64,000 bases of DNA from Actinomadura rudentiformis. Its GTDB lineage: Bacteria > Actinomycetota > Actinomycetes > Streptosporangiales > Streptosporangiaceae. Under the pieces are notes generated by a model. It ran no database searches and was not told the DNA's origin. It saw nothing but the letters and a program-made list of their open reading frames with translations. Shown piece after piece: positions 25,244 through 32,822 of this stretch. Numbering within the stretch: position 1 is the first letter of the stretch; each line of letters begins with the position of its first letter. The translations under genes were made by a program, and so were the position numbers. The DNA lies in NCBI RefSeq assembly GCF_008923185.1, contig NZ_WBMT01000016.1, positions 1 to 64,000 on the forward strand, given 5' to 3'.

Positions 25244-26524
25244 TCAGGAGGTCCCGCAGTGGTCGACGGCGAGCAGGGCCAGCGTCCGGGCGGCGGTGGC
25301 CACCTCCTCGATCGACACGCACTCGTCCGGAGCGTGCATGCGGTCGATGTCGCCCGGGCCGTACTGCACCGTCGGGATGCCGCCGAGCCCGGTGAGAAGG
25401 CGCAGGTCGCTGCCGTACGGCGCGCCCCACGACGCGGGCGCCGCGCCCGTCACCGCGACGTGCGCCTCGGTGAGGCGGCCGAGCAGCCCGCCGTCCTCGT
25501 CGGGCAGACGTCCCGAGGCGAAGCTGCCGCCCCACCACTCGACCTGCACCGGATGGCGCGACAGCCCGCCGTCAGAGGCGCACGCCTCGGCGACCGCCTC
25601 CTCCAGCGCGTGCCGGGCGGCGCGGGTGTCCTCGCCGAGCGCGACGCCGAGGCGGCCCTCGGCCACCAGGTCGCCCGGGACGGTCGATGACCAGTCGCCC
25701 GCCCGCACGGTGCCGATCTCGATCGCGTACGGGATGGCCCAGCGGCGCATCAGCGGGTCGACCTCGGTGTTGCGCCGGGCCTCCAGCGCGCGCAGCGCGG
25801 CGAAGACCGGCCAGAACTTCTCGACCGCGCTCACCCCCGAGTCGCGCTGGGCGGCATGGGCCGACCGGCCCGGGACACGCAGCCGGAACGTCAGGGCACC
25901 CGCGTTGGCCGGGACCAGGTCCAGGCCGGTCGGCTCGGGGACCACGCACGCGTCGGCACGCCAGCCCCGCCGCAGCAAGGAGTACGAGCCGAGGCCGCCG
26001 TCCTCCTCGCCCGCCACGCACGCGACGAGCACGTCACCGCGCAGCCGCACGGGCAGGCGGCGCAGCGCCCGCACCGCGAACAGCGCGGCGACGAGACCAC
26101 CCTTCATGTCGCAGGCGCCGCGCCCGTACAGCAGCCCGTCCTGGACGCGCCCGCTGAACGGATCGTCGCTCCAGCCGGCGAGCTCCCCCGGCGGCACGAC
26201 GTCGACATGCCCGTTGAACATCAGCGAGCGGCCGCCACCCGCCCCGGGGAGCCGCCCGACCAGTCCCATCGCCTGCGTGCGCGGCACCTCCATCCCGGGG
26301 AATCCGGGCTCGGCGGCCACCTCGTCCACCGGGATGTCCCAGTGGTCGGTCTCCAGCCCCTCGGCGCGCAGCCATCCGGCCAGCCGGTCCTGGATCTCGG
26401 ACTCGGCGAGCGAACCGCCGACGCTCGGGATGCGGACCAGCTCGGCGAGGAGTTCGGTCATGGCGGCGGTCTCGTCCTTGACCGTCGCCGCGATCTCGGC
26501 TCGTACGTCCTCAAGAGGAGACAT
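25244..26524 (-). CDS. M20 peptidase/deacylase (ArgE/DapE family) in siderophore operon
   Basis: The protein is 426 aa. Dinuclear zinc motifs are complete: FNGHVDVVPPG (HxD), YGRGACDMKGG (bridging Asp), AGEEDGG (catalytic Glu pair) and VPEPTGLDL. The dimerisation domain follows (GRSAHAAQRDSG). The family removes acyl groups or cleaves amide bonds of N-acyl amino acids. It begins 1 bp after the formyltransferase stop, so it is in the iron-regulated operon; a role in trimming an N-acylated hydroxyornithine intermediate or in siderophore processing is plausible but inferred. Confidence 0.85.
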   Translation of the reverse strand: MSPLEDVRAEIAATVKDETAAMTELLAELVRIPSVGGSLAESEIQDRLAGWLRAEGLETDHWDIPVDEVAAEPGFPGMEVPRTQAMGLVGRLPGAGGGRSLMFNGHVDVVPPGELAGWSDDPFSGRVQDGLLYGRGACDMKGGLVAALFAVRALRRLPVRLRGDVLVACVAGEEDGGLGSYSLLRRGWRADACVVPEPTGLDLVPANAGALTFRLRVPGRSAHAAQRDSGVSAVEKFWPVFAALRALEARRNTEVDPLMRRWAIPYAIEIGTVRAGDWSSTVPGDLVAEGRLGVALGEDTRAARHALEEAVAEACASDGGLSRHPVQVEWWGGSFASGRLPDEDGGLLGRLTEAHVAVTGAAPASWGAPYGSDLRLLTGLGGIPTVQYGPGDIDRMHAPDECVSIEEVATAARTLALLAVDHCGTS

Positions 26525-26525
26525 G

Positions 26526-27473
26526 TCAGGGGCGATCGGTGAGGTAGCCGCCCATCTTCCGGAACAGCTCGCGGGCGGGGAGGTCCTTGCCGTCCTCCGT
26601 GCGGACGCGTTCGATGACGAGCCCGTGGCTGCGGCCGCGCCGGGCGTCGGCGCCCGCGACGATGACCACGCCGTCGCCCTCGGGGATGAACACCCGCCCG
26701 GGAGTGCCGCCGTAGACGCCCTTGGAGACCGAGGCCTTGAGCACGCGGATGCGCTCGCCCTTGTAGTAGGTGAAGGCGTTCGGGTACGGGTCGGACTGCG
26801 CGCGGACGAAGCGTTCCAGGTCTTCCGCGGGCCACGTCCAGTCAATGGCGCTGTCCTCGAGGGAACGCTTGTGGAAGAAGCTGGCCTTCGTGCGGTCCTG
26901 CGGTGTGAACTTCGCCTCACCGGAGGCGATGAGGGCGAGCGACTCCTGCACGATGGGGCCGATCAGATCCACGGTCCGGTGGAACAGGTCGGTCGCGGTG
27001 TCGGCGGGCCCGACCGGGACGGCGCGCTGCAGCACGATGTCACCGGCGTCCAGCTCGTCGTCCATCATGTGCGCGGTGACGCCGACCTCGCTCTCGCCCG
27101 CGATGAGCGCCCAGATGATGGGGGAGAAGCCGGCGTACTTGGGCAGCAGCGAGTCGTGCACGTTGAGGGTGCCGTGCCGGGGCAGGTTGAAGATCTCCGG
27201 TGGGATCCAGGTGCGCCAGTTGTTGGCGACGATGAGGTCCGGGTCGGCCTCCTTGAGCCGCATCATCAGCTCCTCGTCGTCGGGCCGGTTGCGCAGCAGC
27301 ACCGGAACACCATGCTGTTCGGCCAGGTCGGCGACCGAGTCGCTCCAGATCTTCTCGTACGCGTGGTCGCTCTTCGGGTGCGTCACGACCAGGACGACCT
27401 CGTGCTCGGACTCCAGAAGTGCCTGCAGTGTGCGGTGACCCCAGGTCTGGTAGCCGAACATCACGACCCGCAT
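26526..27473 (-). CDS. N5-hydroxyornithine formyltransferase (Fmt/CchA-like)
   Basis: The protein is 315 aa of the 10-formyltetrahydrofolate-dependent family. The catalytic Asn-His-Asp set is intact: NVHDSLLPKYAG and MMDDELDAGDI. A C-terminal Fmt-like domain follows (DPYPNAFTYYKGERIRVLKA). In siderophore clusters such as coelichelin's, this family formylates N5-hydroxyornithine. Here it is divergent from the ornithine hydroxylase across an iron box, which supports that role over initiator-tRNA formylation. Confidence 0.88.
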   Translation of the reverse strand: MRVVMFGYQTWGHRTLQALLESEHEVVLVVTHPKSDHAYEKIWSDSVADLAEQHGVPVLLRNRPDDEELMMRLKEADPDLIVANNWRTWIPPEIFNLPRHGTLNVHDSLLPKYAGFSPIIWALIAGESEVGVTAHMMDDELDAGDIVLQRAVPVGPADTATDLFHRTVDLIGPIVQESLALIASGEAKFTPQDRTKASFFHKRSLEDSAIDWTWPAEDLERFVRAQSDPYPNAFTYYKGERIRVLKASVSKGVYGGTPGRVFIPEGDGVVIVAGADARRGRSHGLVIERVRTEDGKDLPARELFRKMGGYLTDRP

Positions 27474-27499
27474 GGTGCCTCCTTGTGAGGGTGAAGAGG

Positions 27500-27538
27500 A
27501 CAGGTTAGGCTCGCCTTCATTAGGTGAGCCTAACCTAA
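27500..27538. promoter_or_regulatory. IdeR/DmdR iron box (plus an overlapping weaker copy)
   Basis: TTAGGTGAGCCTAACCTAA at 27520-27538 matches the actinobacterial iron-box consensus TTAGGTTAGGCTAACCTAA at 18 of 19 positions on the minus strand. A second, weaker match (core AGGTTAGGCT) lies at 27500-27518. Both are between the divergent hydroxylase and formyltransferase genes, so both directions should be repressed by Fe-loaded IdeR/DmdR1. Confidence 0.9.
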
Positions 27539-27573
27539 ACACCTGAGCGCGTCCCCTCCCGGAAAGGCCCCCC

Positions 27574-28878
27574 ATGTCCCTCGCCGCGACGCATGTCCAC
27601 GATCTGGTCGGCATCGGTTTCGGACCCTCGAACCTCGCCCTCGCGATCGCGCTGCGCGAGCACGGCGGCGACCCGATCGACGCGGTCTTCTTCGAGAAGC
27701 AACCGGCGTTCGGATGGCACCGCGGGATGCTCATCGAGGGCACGACGATGCAGGTCTCGTTCCTCAAGGACCTGGTCACCATGCGCAATCCGGCGAGCGA
27801 ATACAGCTTCCTTCGATACCTGCAGGACAAGGGCCGCCTGGTCGACTTCATCAATCACAAGACGATGTTCCCGTCGCGGGTGGAGTTCCACGACTACCTG
27901 GAATGGGCGGCCTCCTCGTTCACCGACGAAGTGGAGTACGGCGCCGAAGTGGTCGCCGTCACCCCGGTCACCGTTGATGGAACGGTCGAGGCGTTCGACG
28001 TGCTGGTCCGCGCGGGCGGCTGCGCCGACGAGCTGACCACCCGCCGCACCCGCAACCTCGTCATCGCCGCTGGCCTCGAACCGTTCCTCCCCGAAGGCGT
28101 CGTCACCGAAGAACGCGTCTGGCACAGCGAAGACCTCCTCGACCGCCTCCCCACCCTGCGCGACCCCAAGCGCGTCATCGTCGTCGGCGCGGGCCAGAGC
28201 GCGGCCGAGGTGACCGACCACCTGCACAGCACGTTCCCCGCCACCGAAGTGTGCGCCGTTTTCGCCAAGTACGGCTACACGCCCGCGGACGACAGCTCGT
28301 TCGCCAACCGCATCTTCGACCCCGTCGCGGTCGACCACTTCTACGAGGCGCCCGAGCCCGTGAAGGCGATGCTGAACGACTACCACGCGTCCACCAACTA
28401 CTCCGTAGTGGACATCGACCTCATCGACGAGCTCTACCGGCGCCACTACCAAGAGAAGGTCCAGGGCGTCGAACGTCTCCGCATCATGAACGCCTCCCGC
28501 CTCACCGAGGTGACCAAGACCCCCGAAGGCATCCGGGCCACCGTCCAGTTCCTCCCCACCGGCGAACGCACCGTCCTCGACGCCGACCTGCTCGTCTACG
28601 CCACCGGCTACCGCCCCGGCGACCCGCTCACCCTTCTCGGCGAAGCGGGCGAGTACTGCCACCGCCTCCCCAGCGGCAGCCTCCGCATCGGGCGCGACTA
28701 CCGCGTCGCGACCTCCGACGAGGTCCGCTGCGGCATCTACGTGCAGGGCGCCACCGAGCACACCCACGGCATCACCTCGACCCTCCTCTCCAACACGGCC
28801 GTACGCGCGGGCGAGATCGTGGAGTCCATCGCCACCCGCCTCCGCAAGAACCAGCCGTCCTACGCCCTGTCCCGCTGA
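27574..28878 (+). CDS. L-ornithine N5-monooxygenase (SidA/CchB family)
   Basis: The protein is 434 aa. FAD-binding motif GIGFGPSNLALAIAL at the N-terminus, NADPH-binding VVGAGQSAAEVTDHL near 210 and the second dinucleotide-binding-type LVYATGYRPGD near 345. The substrate segment MQVSFLKDLVTMRNP(AS)EYSFLRYL is the family hallmark. It hydroxylates the side-chain amine of ornithine, the first step to hydroxamate siderophores. Ornithine rather than lysine is preferred because the NRPS carries a hydroxyornithine adenylation code. Confidence 0.92.
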   Translation: MSLAATHVHDLVGIGFGPSNLALAIALREHGGDPIDAVFFEKQPAFGWHRGMLIEGTTMQVSFLKDLVTMRNPASEYSFLRYLQDKGRLVDFINHKTMFPSRVEFHDYLEWAASSFTDEVEYGAEVVAVTPVTVDGTVEAFDVLVRAGGCADELTTRRTRNLVIAAGLEPFLPEGVVTEERVWHSEDLLDRLPTLRDPKRVIVVGAGQSAAEVTDHLHSTFPATEVCAVFAKYGYTPADDSSFANRIFDPVAVDHFYEAPEPVKAMLNDYHASTNYSVVDIDLIDELYRRHYQEKVQGVERLRIMNASRLTEVTKTPEGIRATVQFLPTGERTVLDADLLVYATGYRPGDPLTLLGEAGEYCHRLPSGSLRIGRDYRVATSDEVRCGIYVQGATEHTHGITSTLLSNTAVRAGEIVESIATRLRKNQPSYALSR

Positions 28879-28918
28879 CGAGGGCTGCGCACAGCGTCAC
28901 CGCTGGCAGGATGGAGAA

Positions 28919-29653
28919 ATGGACACGGCCCGACATTTGGGAATCCTCGCCCACAGCACTGAGGGTGCCGCGCTCAGTTTCCTCTCGTACTGCCAGGAGG
29001 GCTTCGAACGCACCGGCCGCCACGAGCAGCCCGACGTGACCATGGACTACATCGCGTTCGGCCGCAGCATGCCCGCCTGGGACGCGGGCGACTACGCGAC
29101 CGTGCGCAAGACCCTCTCGACGAGCGTTGACCGCCTCGCGCGTGCGGGCGCGGAGTTCTTCGTCTGCCCCGACAACACCGCGCACATCGCCTTGGAGGAG
29201 CCGGGGCCGGACCTCGCCCTGCCCGGACTGCACATCGCCGAGGTGCTGGCCGACGAGGGGGCACGCAACCGCTTCACCTCGGTAGGCGTGCTCGGCACCA
29301 CGTACACGATGGACGGCCCGGTCTACCTCAGCGCTCTCGGCGCCCGCGGCATCGCAGCCGAGATCCCGGATGAGAAAGACCGGCTGATCGTCAACCAGAT
29401 CATCTTCGACGAGCTGGTGAACGGCGTCTTCACCGACGAATCGCGCGCCGAGTACGTACGGATCATCAAGGACCTGGCGGCGCGGGGCTGTGATGCGGTG
29501 GCGCTGGTGTGCACGGAGATCCCGCTGCTGGTGAAGCCGGAGAGCTCACCGTTGCCGACGCTGGACTCGACGCGGCTTCAGGCTCGCGCGGCGTACGAGG
29601 TGGCCTCTGGCGAGCGCCCTCTCCCGACTTGGCGCGGTGGACCTGTGCGATGA
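28919..29653 (+). CDS. Aspartate/glutamate racemase family protein
   Basis: The protein is 244 aa. It has both catalytic cysteines of the Asp/Glu racemase superfamily in context: FFVCPDNTAH (about residue 80) and ALVCTEIPLLV (about 195), plus HSTEGAALSFL at the start. It starts 40 bp after the hydroxylase stop, so it is probably in the iron-regulated transcript. Members isomerise acidic amino acids or related acids. A role in siderophore assembly is possible, but module 1 of the NRPS already has its own epimerase. Confidence 0.8.
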   Translation: MDTARHLGILAHSTEGAALSFLSYCQEGFERTGRHEQPDVTMDYIAFGRSMPAWDAGDYATVRKTLSTSVDRLARAGAEFFVCPDNTAHIALEEPGPDLALPGLHIAEVLADEGARNRFTSVGVLGTTYTMDGPVYLSALGARGIAAEIPDEKDRLIVNQIIFDELVNGVFTDESRAEYVRIIKDLAARGCDAVALVCTEIPLLVKPESSPLPTLDSTRLQARAAYEVASGERPLPTWRGGPVR

Positions 29654-29739
29654 CTACAGGCAGCCCGGTGCTGTCGCTCACTGCGGGTGAGCGGGCTCGC
29701 TTCCTCAGCGCGAGGAAAGCGGACCACGACCTGCCGTAA
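29650..29739 (+). pseudogene. 29-codon ORF resembling a DUF397 tail (remnant)
   Basis: The ATG overlaps the racemase stop (ATGA). The peptide, which contains SPVLSLTAGERARFL, resembles the C-terminal end of DUF397 proteins (PVLxFTPxEWxAFL). DUF397 genes usually accompany XRE regulators and GHKL ATPases, none of which is adjacent. It may be a decayed fragment or a coupled micro-protein. Confidence 0.35.
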
Positions 29740-29748
29740 AGCCTGGGC

Positions 29749-30048
29749 TCAGTTCCAGAGGGTCGCTTCCAATCGCGTGACCTCCTTGGGCGTCCGCTGC
29801 AGGGCGTCCTCGGTGGCCTGAATCAGGCGGCGGAGGCTCGCACGCAGCCGGTGACGCTGGTCGATGAGATCACGCTCGAAGACGTCCGCCGCACCGCGTT
29901 TGCCGCTCACCCATACCTGACGGCTGGCCATCCGCCTGATCGGCTTGTCCAGCGCGCGTTCGGCATGTTCGGCGTCCTGCTTGAGGCTGCGCAGCAGGCG
30001 CTCCAACTCCTGGTACTTCGGGTTGGGCACCATGTCAGGAGTCGTCAT
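29749..30048 (-). CDS. WXG100-like small helical protein
   Basis: The protein is 99 aa from the ATG at 30048. It is two predicted helices joined by a turn with QVWVSGKRGAADVF, a WxG-like motif, and ends TPKEVTRLEATLWN. Actinomycetes often carry such WXG100-related proteins next to large helical proteins, as here, which suggests an ESX-type or export-linked pair. No secretion ATPase is in the window. Confidence 0.6.
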   Translation of the reverse strand: MTTPDMVPNPKYQELERLLRSLKQDAEHAERALDKPIRRMASRQVWVSGKRGAADVFERDLIDQRHRLRASLRRLIQATEDALQRTPKEVTRLEATLWN

Positions 30049-30105
30049 GCTCGCCGTTCCTCCCCCTCGGTGGCGGAGACGCCGGAACCCCGGCATTCTA
30101 AGTGC

Positions 30106-30588
30106 ATGCCGAGGCCTCGCTCCAGCCACGTGAGCACCCTCGTTCTCCTTACGGGGCTTGCGTTGTCGGCCTGTGGCGACGACAAGCCCGACGGCCCCAC
30201 TGTCGCCCAAGCCGACAAGGCGCTCCATGCCCACATTGACGAGCTGGTAGGTGTGGGTGTTGGCAACGTCCGCAATCTTAAGATCACTGACCCGGGCGGC
30301 AAGGACATTCCCTGTGGTGAGGGCAAGGCCAAGCGGACCTATGCGGTGAGCGGCGACAAAAGGGATCCCAAGCGGGACGACCTGAGCCTCACTCCTGTGG
30401 AACTCTCGAATTCCATGTTTGGAAGGCTGACCACGCACGTGGCGAAGTACGAGCTCAAACAGTTCAGTGGAGGAGATCCCAAGAAGGTCATGTCCAACGC
30501 CGAAACGCGAACGAACTTGACGTTCGTTGTCCCGGCCAAGGGCGTGATCGAAATTTACGGATCCACTGACTGCCTGCGCAGCGGTTAG
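30106..30588 (+). CDS. Small lipoprotein of unknown function
   Basis: The protein is 160 aa from the ATG at 30106. Signal peptide with lipobox LALSACG, then a soluble domain with one disulfide-capable pair (IPCGEGKAKRTYAVSG and STDCLRSG). I recognise no domain. It lies between the WXG-like gene and the large helical protein, on the opposite strand, and may be an envelope partner of that pair. Confidence 0.7.
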   Translation: MPRPRSSHVSTLVLLTGLALSACGDDKPDGPTVAQADKALHAHIDELVGVGVGNVRNLKITDPGGKDIPCGEGKAKRTYAVSGDKRDPKRDDLSLTPVELSNSMFGRLTTHVAKYELKQFSGGDPKKVMSNAETRTNLTFVVPAKGVIEIYGSTDCLRSG

Positions 30589-30594
30589 GCGATC

Positions 30595-32613
30595 TCAACC
30601 AGCCTTCTCCCATGCCGCGGCGGCTTGAGACGCTTGATCTTGCATTCCTGAGAAGTCGCTGGTGGCCTTGACGGCTACCTGGCCGAATGCGGTTTCGCTG
30701 TCACCGCCTCGGCCGTTGGCCTTCAGCCACGCGAGGTAGTTGTCGAGAATCTTGGGGTTCTCGGTCATCTCGTTGTAGGGGATGAGGCCCTCGTCGTTCC
30801 AGAAGAGGTGGCCGGGGTGGGGAAGCTTGGCGTCGGCGGGCTTGACCTTCATGGGGTAGCCGCCCTGGAGGAGGCGCTGGACCATGGCGTGCTGGAGGCC
30901 GAGCGACATCTGGAGTTCCTTGTCCTCCAGCATGCTGAGCCGGGTCTTCTGGTCCGCCTTGTCCTTGATGGCGTCGAGTGTCTGTCCGGACTGTTTGGTG
31001 ACCACGTACCAGATGGCCTCCACGGCCTGGGCGCCGGCTTCGCTGACGGGCAGGCCGCCTACGAAGACGTCGGCGACGTCGAAACCCAGGTCGGCGAGCG
31101 TGCGCATCATTTCGCGGTTGCGGGCGTCGCGTTCGTCCAGGTCGCCTTGGACGGTCTTCTGGGCTTGGGTCTGGAGGCCGCTGACGTAGCCGAGGGCTTG
31201 CATGATGCGTTCCAGGCCGGGGGCGTCTGGGCGGATCTTGCCTTGTTGTTTGGCGATCTCGATGTGGATGCCGAGGCGCACCAGGCGGTGCGACAGGCGG
31301 CCCATGCCCTGGTCGAGGAGCGCCATGTTCTCGGGTGAGTCGGCGAACAGCTTGAGATAGGCGTAGGTGTCCTGGGGGCTGAGGCTGAACATCGGCTTGA
31401 GGCCGGGCGTGTGGGTCTTGACGTTGCCGAAGGCGGTGTCGGTGACGCGGTCGTCGAGGTTGGCGCCTTCGGCGATCTCGGTGGCATAGGAGCCGGCGAT
31501 GCGGGCGAGTTCGATGCGCATCGGGTCGGGGAGGCGGTCGGACACTTCGGGGAGTGCGGTCATTACGGCGAAGGCGAATCGCGCGGAGTGCGCGCTGTGG
31601 GCACCGTCGGTCTCGTCCTTGGCGCCCGCTCCTGCGGAGAGCGCCCGGCCGAGTTGCTGGGCGGTGGCCTCGTCGAGACTGGCCATGCGGGTGAACGTGG
31701 CGAGGGTGTGGCCGAGGTCGGGCTGGTGGGGCGGTGTCAGATCGCCCGGAGCGCGGCCATTGGGCTGGGGGAAGGTGTGCGCGACGCCTTGGAAGGCAAG
31801 CCGGGCTGCCGCCGGATTGTTGCTGAGTGCCTGGAACATCCGCTGCAGAGTGTGCCAGTCGGTGGCGGTCAGGTCTGGGCGGGCCGTCGCGCCGCCTGCG
31901 GTGAACTGCTGGTAGGCCGGTTCGAGGGCGTGCAGGCGGGCCAGCGCCGCCAGCCACTCGGGCGGGAACGATCCGTATGAGAGGAGGGTGGCGACGCCTT
32001 GCCGGTCGGCCACGGGGAGATTCTTGTCGAACATGGCCTTGGTGACCGTGCCGAAGCCCGGCACGTCCATGCCGCCGGACACGGCACTGGCGAACGCCTC
32101 GCCGGTCTCGCGCAGCTGTCGTGCGACGTGGCCGTCGCGCCCGTGAGCCTCGATGAGGGCGGGCAGCCGGCGGGTGAGCTCCGGGCCGAGTCCCGCGAAG
32201 AACGCGGCGGCGTAGTCGGCGTCGAAGCGGTATGTGCCCAGTTCGTTGAGGATGTCGTGGTGGTCGCTCGACTTGAGGAAGCGGGCGGCGAGTTCGGCGC
32301 CCATCTGCCGCGCTCGGGAGGGCGAAAGGATGAGGGACTCGTCGACCGAGGCAAGCCCTGGTCGGGACGAGTCGTCCAGAGCGATCGCCAGGTCGCGGCG
32401 CCGGGTCAGCATCGGCAGCTGCTCGTCCACCCAGGCGCACACCTGGTCGATCTCCCGCAGTGCGGTGGTGTCGATGCCGTAGCGGACCAGCCTTGGCCGG
32501 TAATGCCCCATCGCTCCGGCGATGTCGGCGCGGCCACGGCGGAACTCGTTGATCAGTCCGTCCATGAGCGTGGGGTCGATGCCGCTGAACCCCGGTGGGA
32601 ACGGCGTGCTCAC
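30595..32613 (-). CDS. Large helical protein with WXG-like N-terminus (DUF6571-like)
   Basis: The protein is 672 aa from the GTG at 32613 (VSTPFPPGFSG); the frame continues upstream without a better start. Residues 1-110 are helical with the pattern YGIDTTALREIDQVCAWVDE seen at the start of WXG100/ESX-related large proteins. The remainder is alpha-helical with no enzyme motif I can identify. It has no signal peptide. I think it belongs to the DUF6571-type group partnered with WXG-like proteins; the name is from memory and uncertain. Confidence 0.6.
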   Translation of the reverse strand: MSTPFPPGFSGIDPTLMDGLINEFRRGRADIAGAMGHYRPRLVRYGIDTTALREIDQVCAWVDEQLPMLTRRRDLAIALDDSSRPGLASVDESLILSPSRARQMGAELAARFLKSSDHHDILNELGTYRFDADYAAAFFAGLGPELTRRLPALIEAHGRDGHVARQLRETGEAFASAVSGGMDVPGFGTVTKAMFDKNLPVADRQGVATLLSYGSFPPEWLAALARLHALEPAYQQFTAGGATARPDLTATDWHTLQRMFQALSNNPAAARLAFQGVAHTFPQPNGRAPGDLTPPHQPDLGHTLATFTRMASLDEATAQQLGRALSAGAGAKDETDGAHSAHSARFAFAVMTALPEVSDRLPDPMRIELARIAGSYATEIAEGANLDDRVTDTAFGNVKTHTPGLKPMFSLSPQDTYAYLKLFADSPENMALLDQGMGRLSHRLVRLGIHIEIAKQQGKIRPDAPGLERIMQALGYVSGLQTQAQKTVQGDLDERDARNREMMRTLADLGFDVADVFVGGLPVSEAGAQAVEAIWYVVTKQSGQTLDAIKDKADQKTRLSMLEDKELQMSLGLQHAMVQRLLQGGYPMKVKPADAKLPHPGHLFWNDEGLIPYNEMTENPKILDNYLAWLKANGRGGDSETAFGQVAVKATSDFSGMQDQASQAAAAWEKAG

Positions 32614-32822
32614 CCGGCACCACTCCGATGACCTGTCCCGTGCGAGCTCCCCAGCCGCACTCGTATCGCCACGGTTACTGCATCGGGCATGGCCGGTCAA
32701 GGAGTCGCGTCATCTCCAGTTCGCCCGGCTTCGGCCAGCTGTGGTGGCGGCCCAGTGCCGGGTCCACCGCGGACACCAGCCAGATCGCGGATTGTCGGGT
32801 GGGTGGCCTACGGTGTGGCGGC

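Noticed and set aside
26526..27473. Housekeeping methionyl-tRNA formyltransferase
   Set aside because: The catalytic residues fit either role, but the iron box, divergent ornithine hydroxylase and nearby NRPS favour hydroxyornithine formylation.
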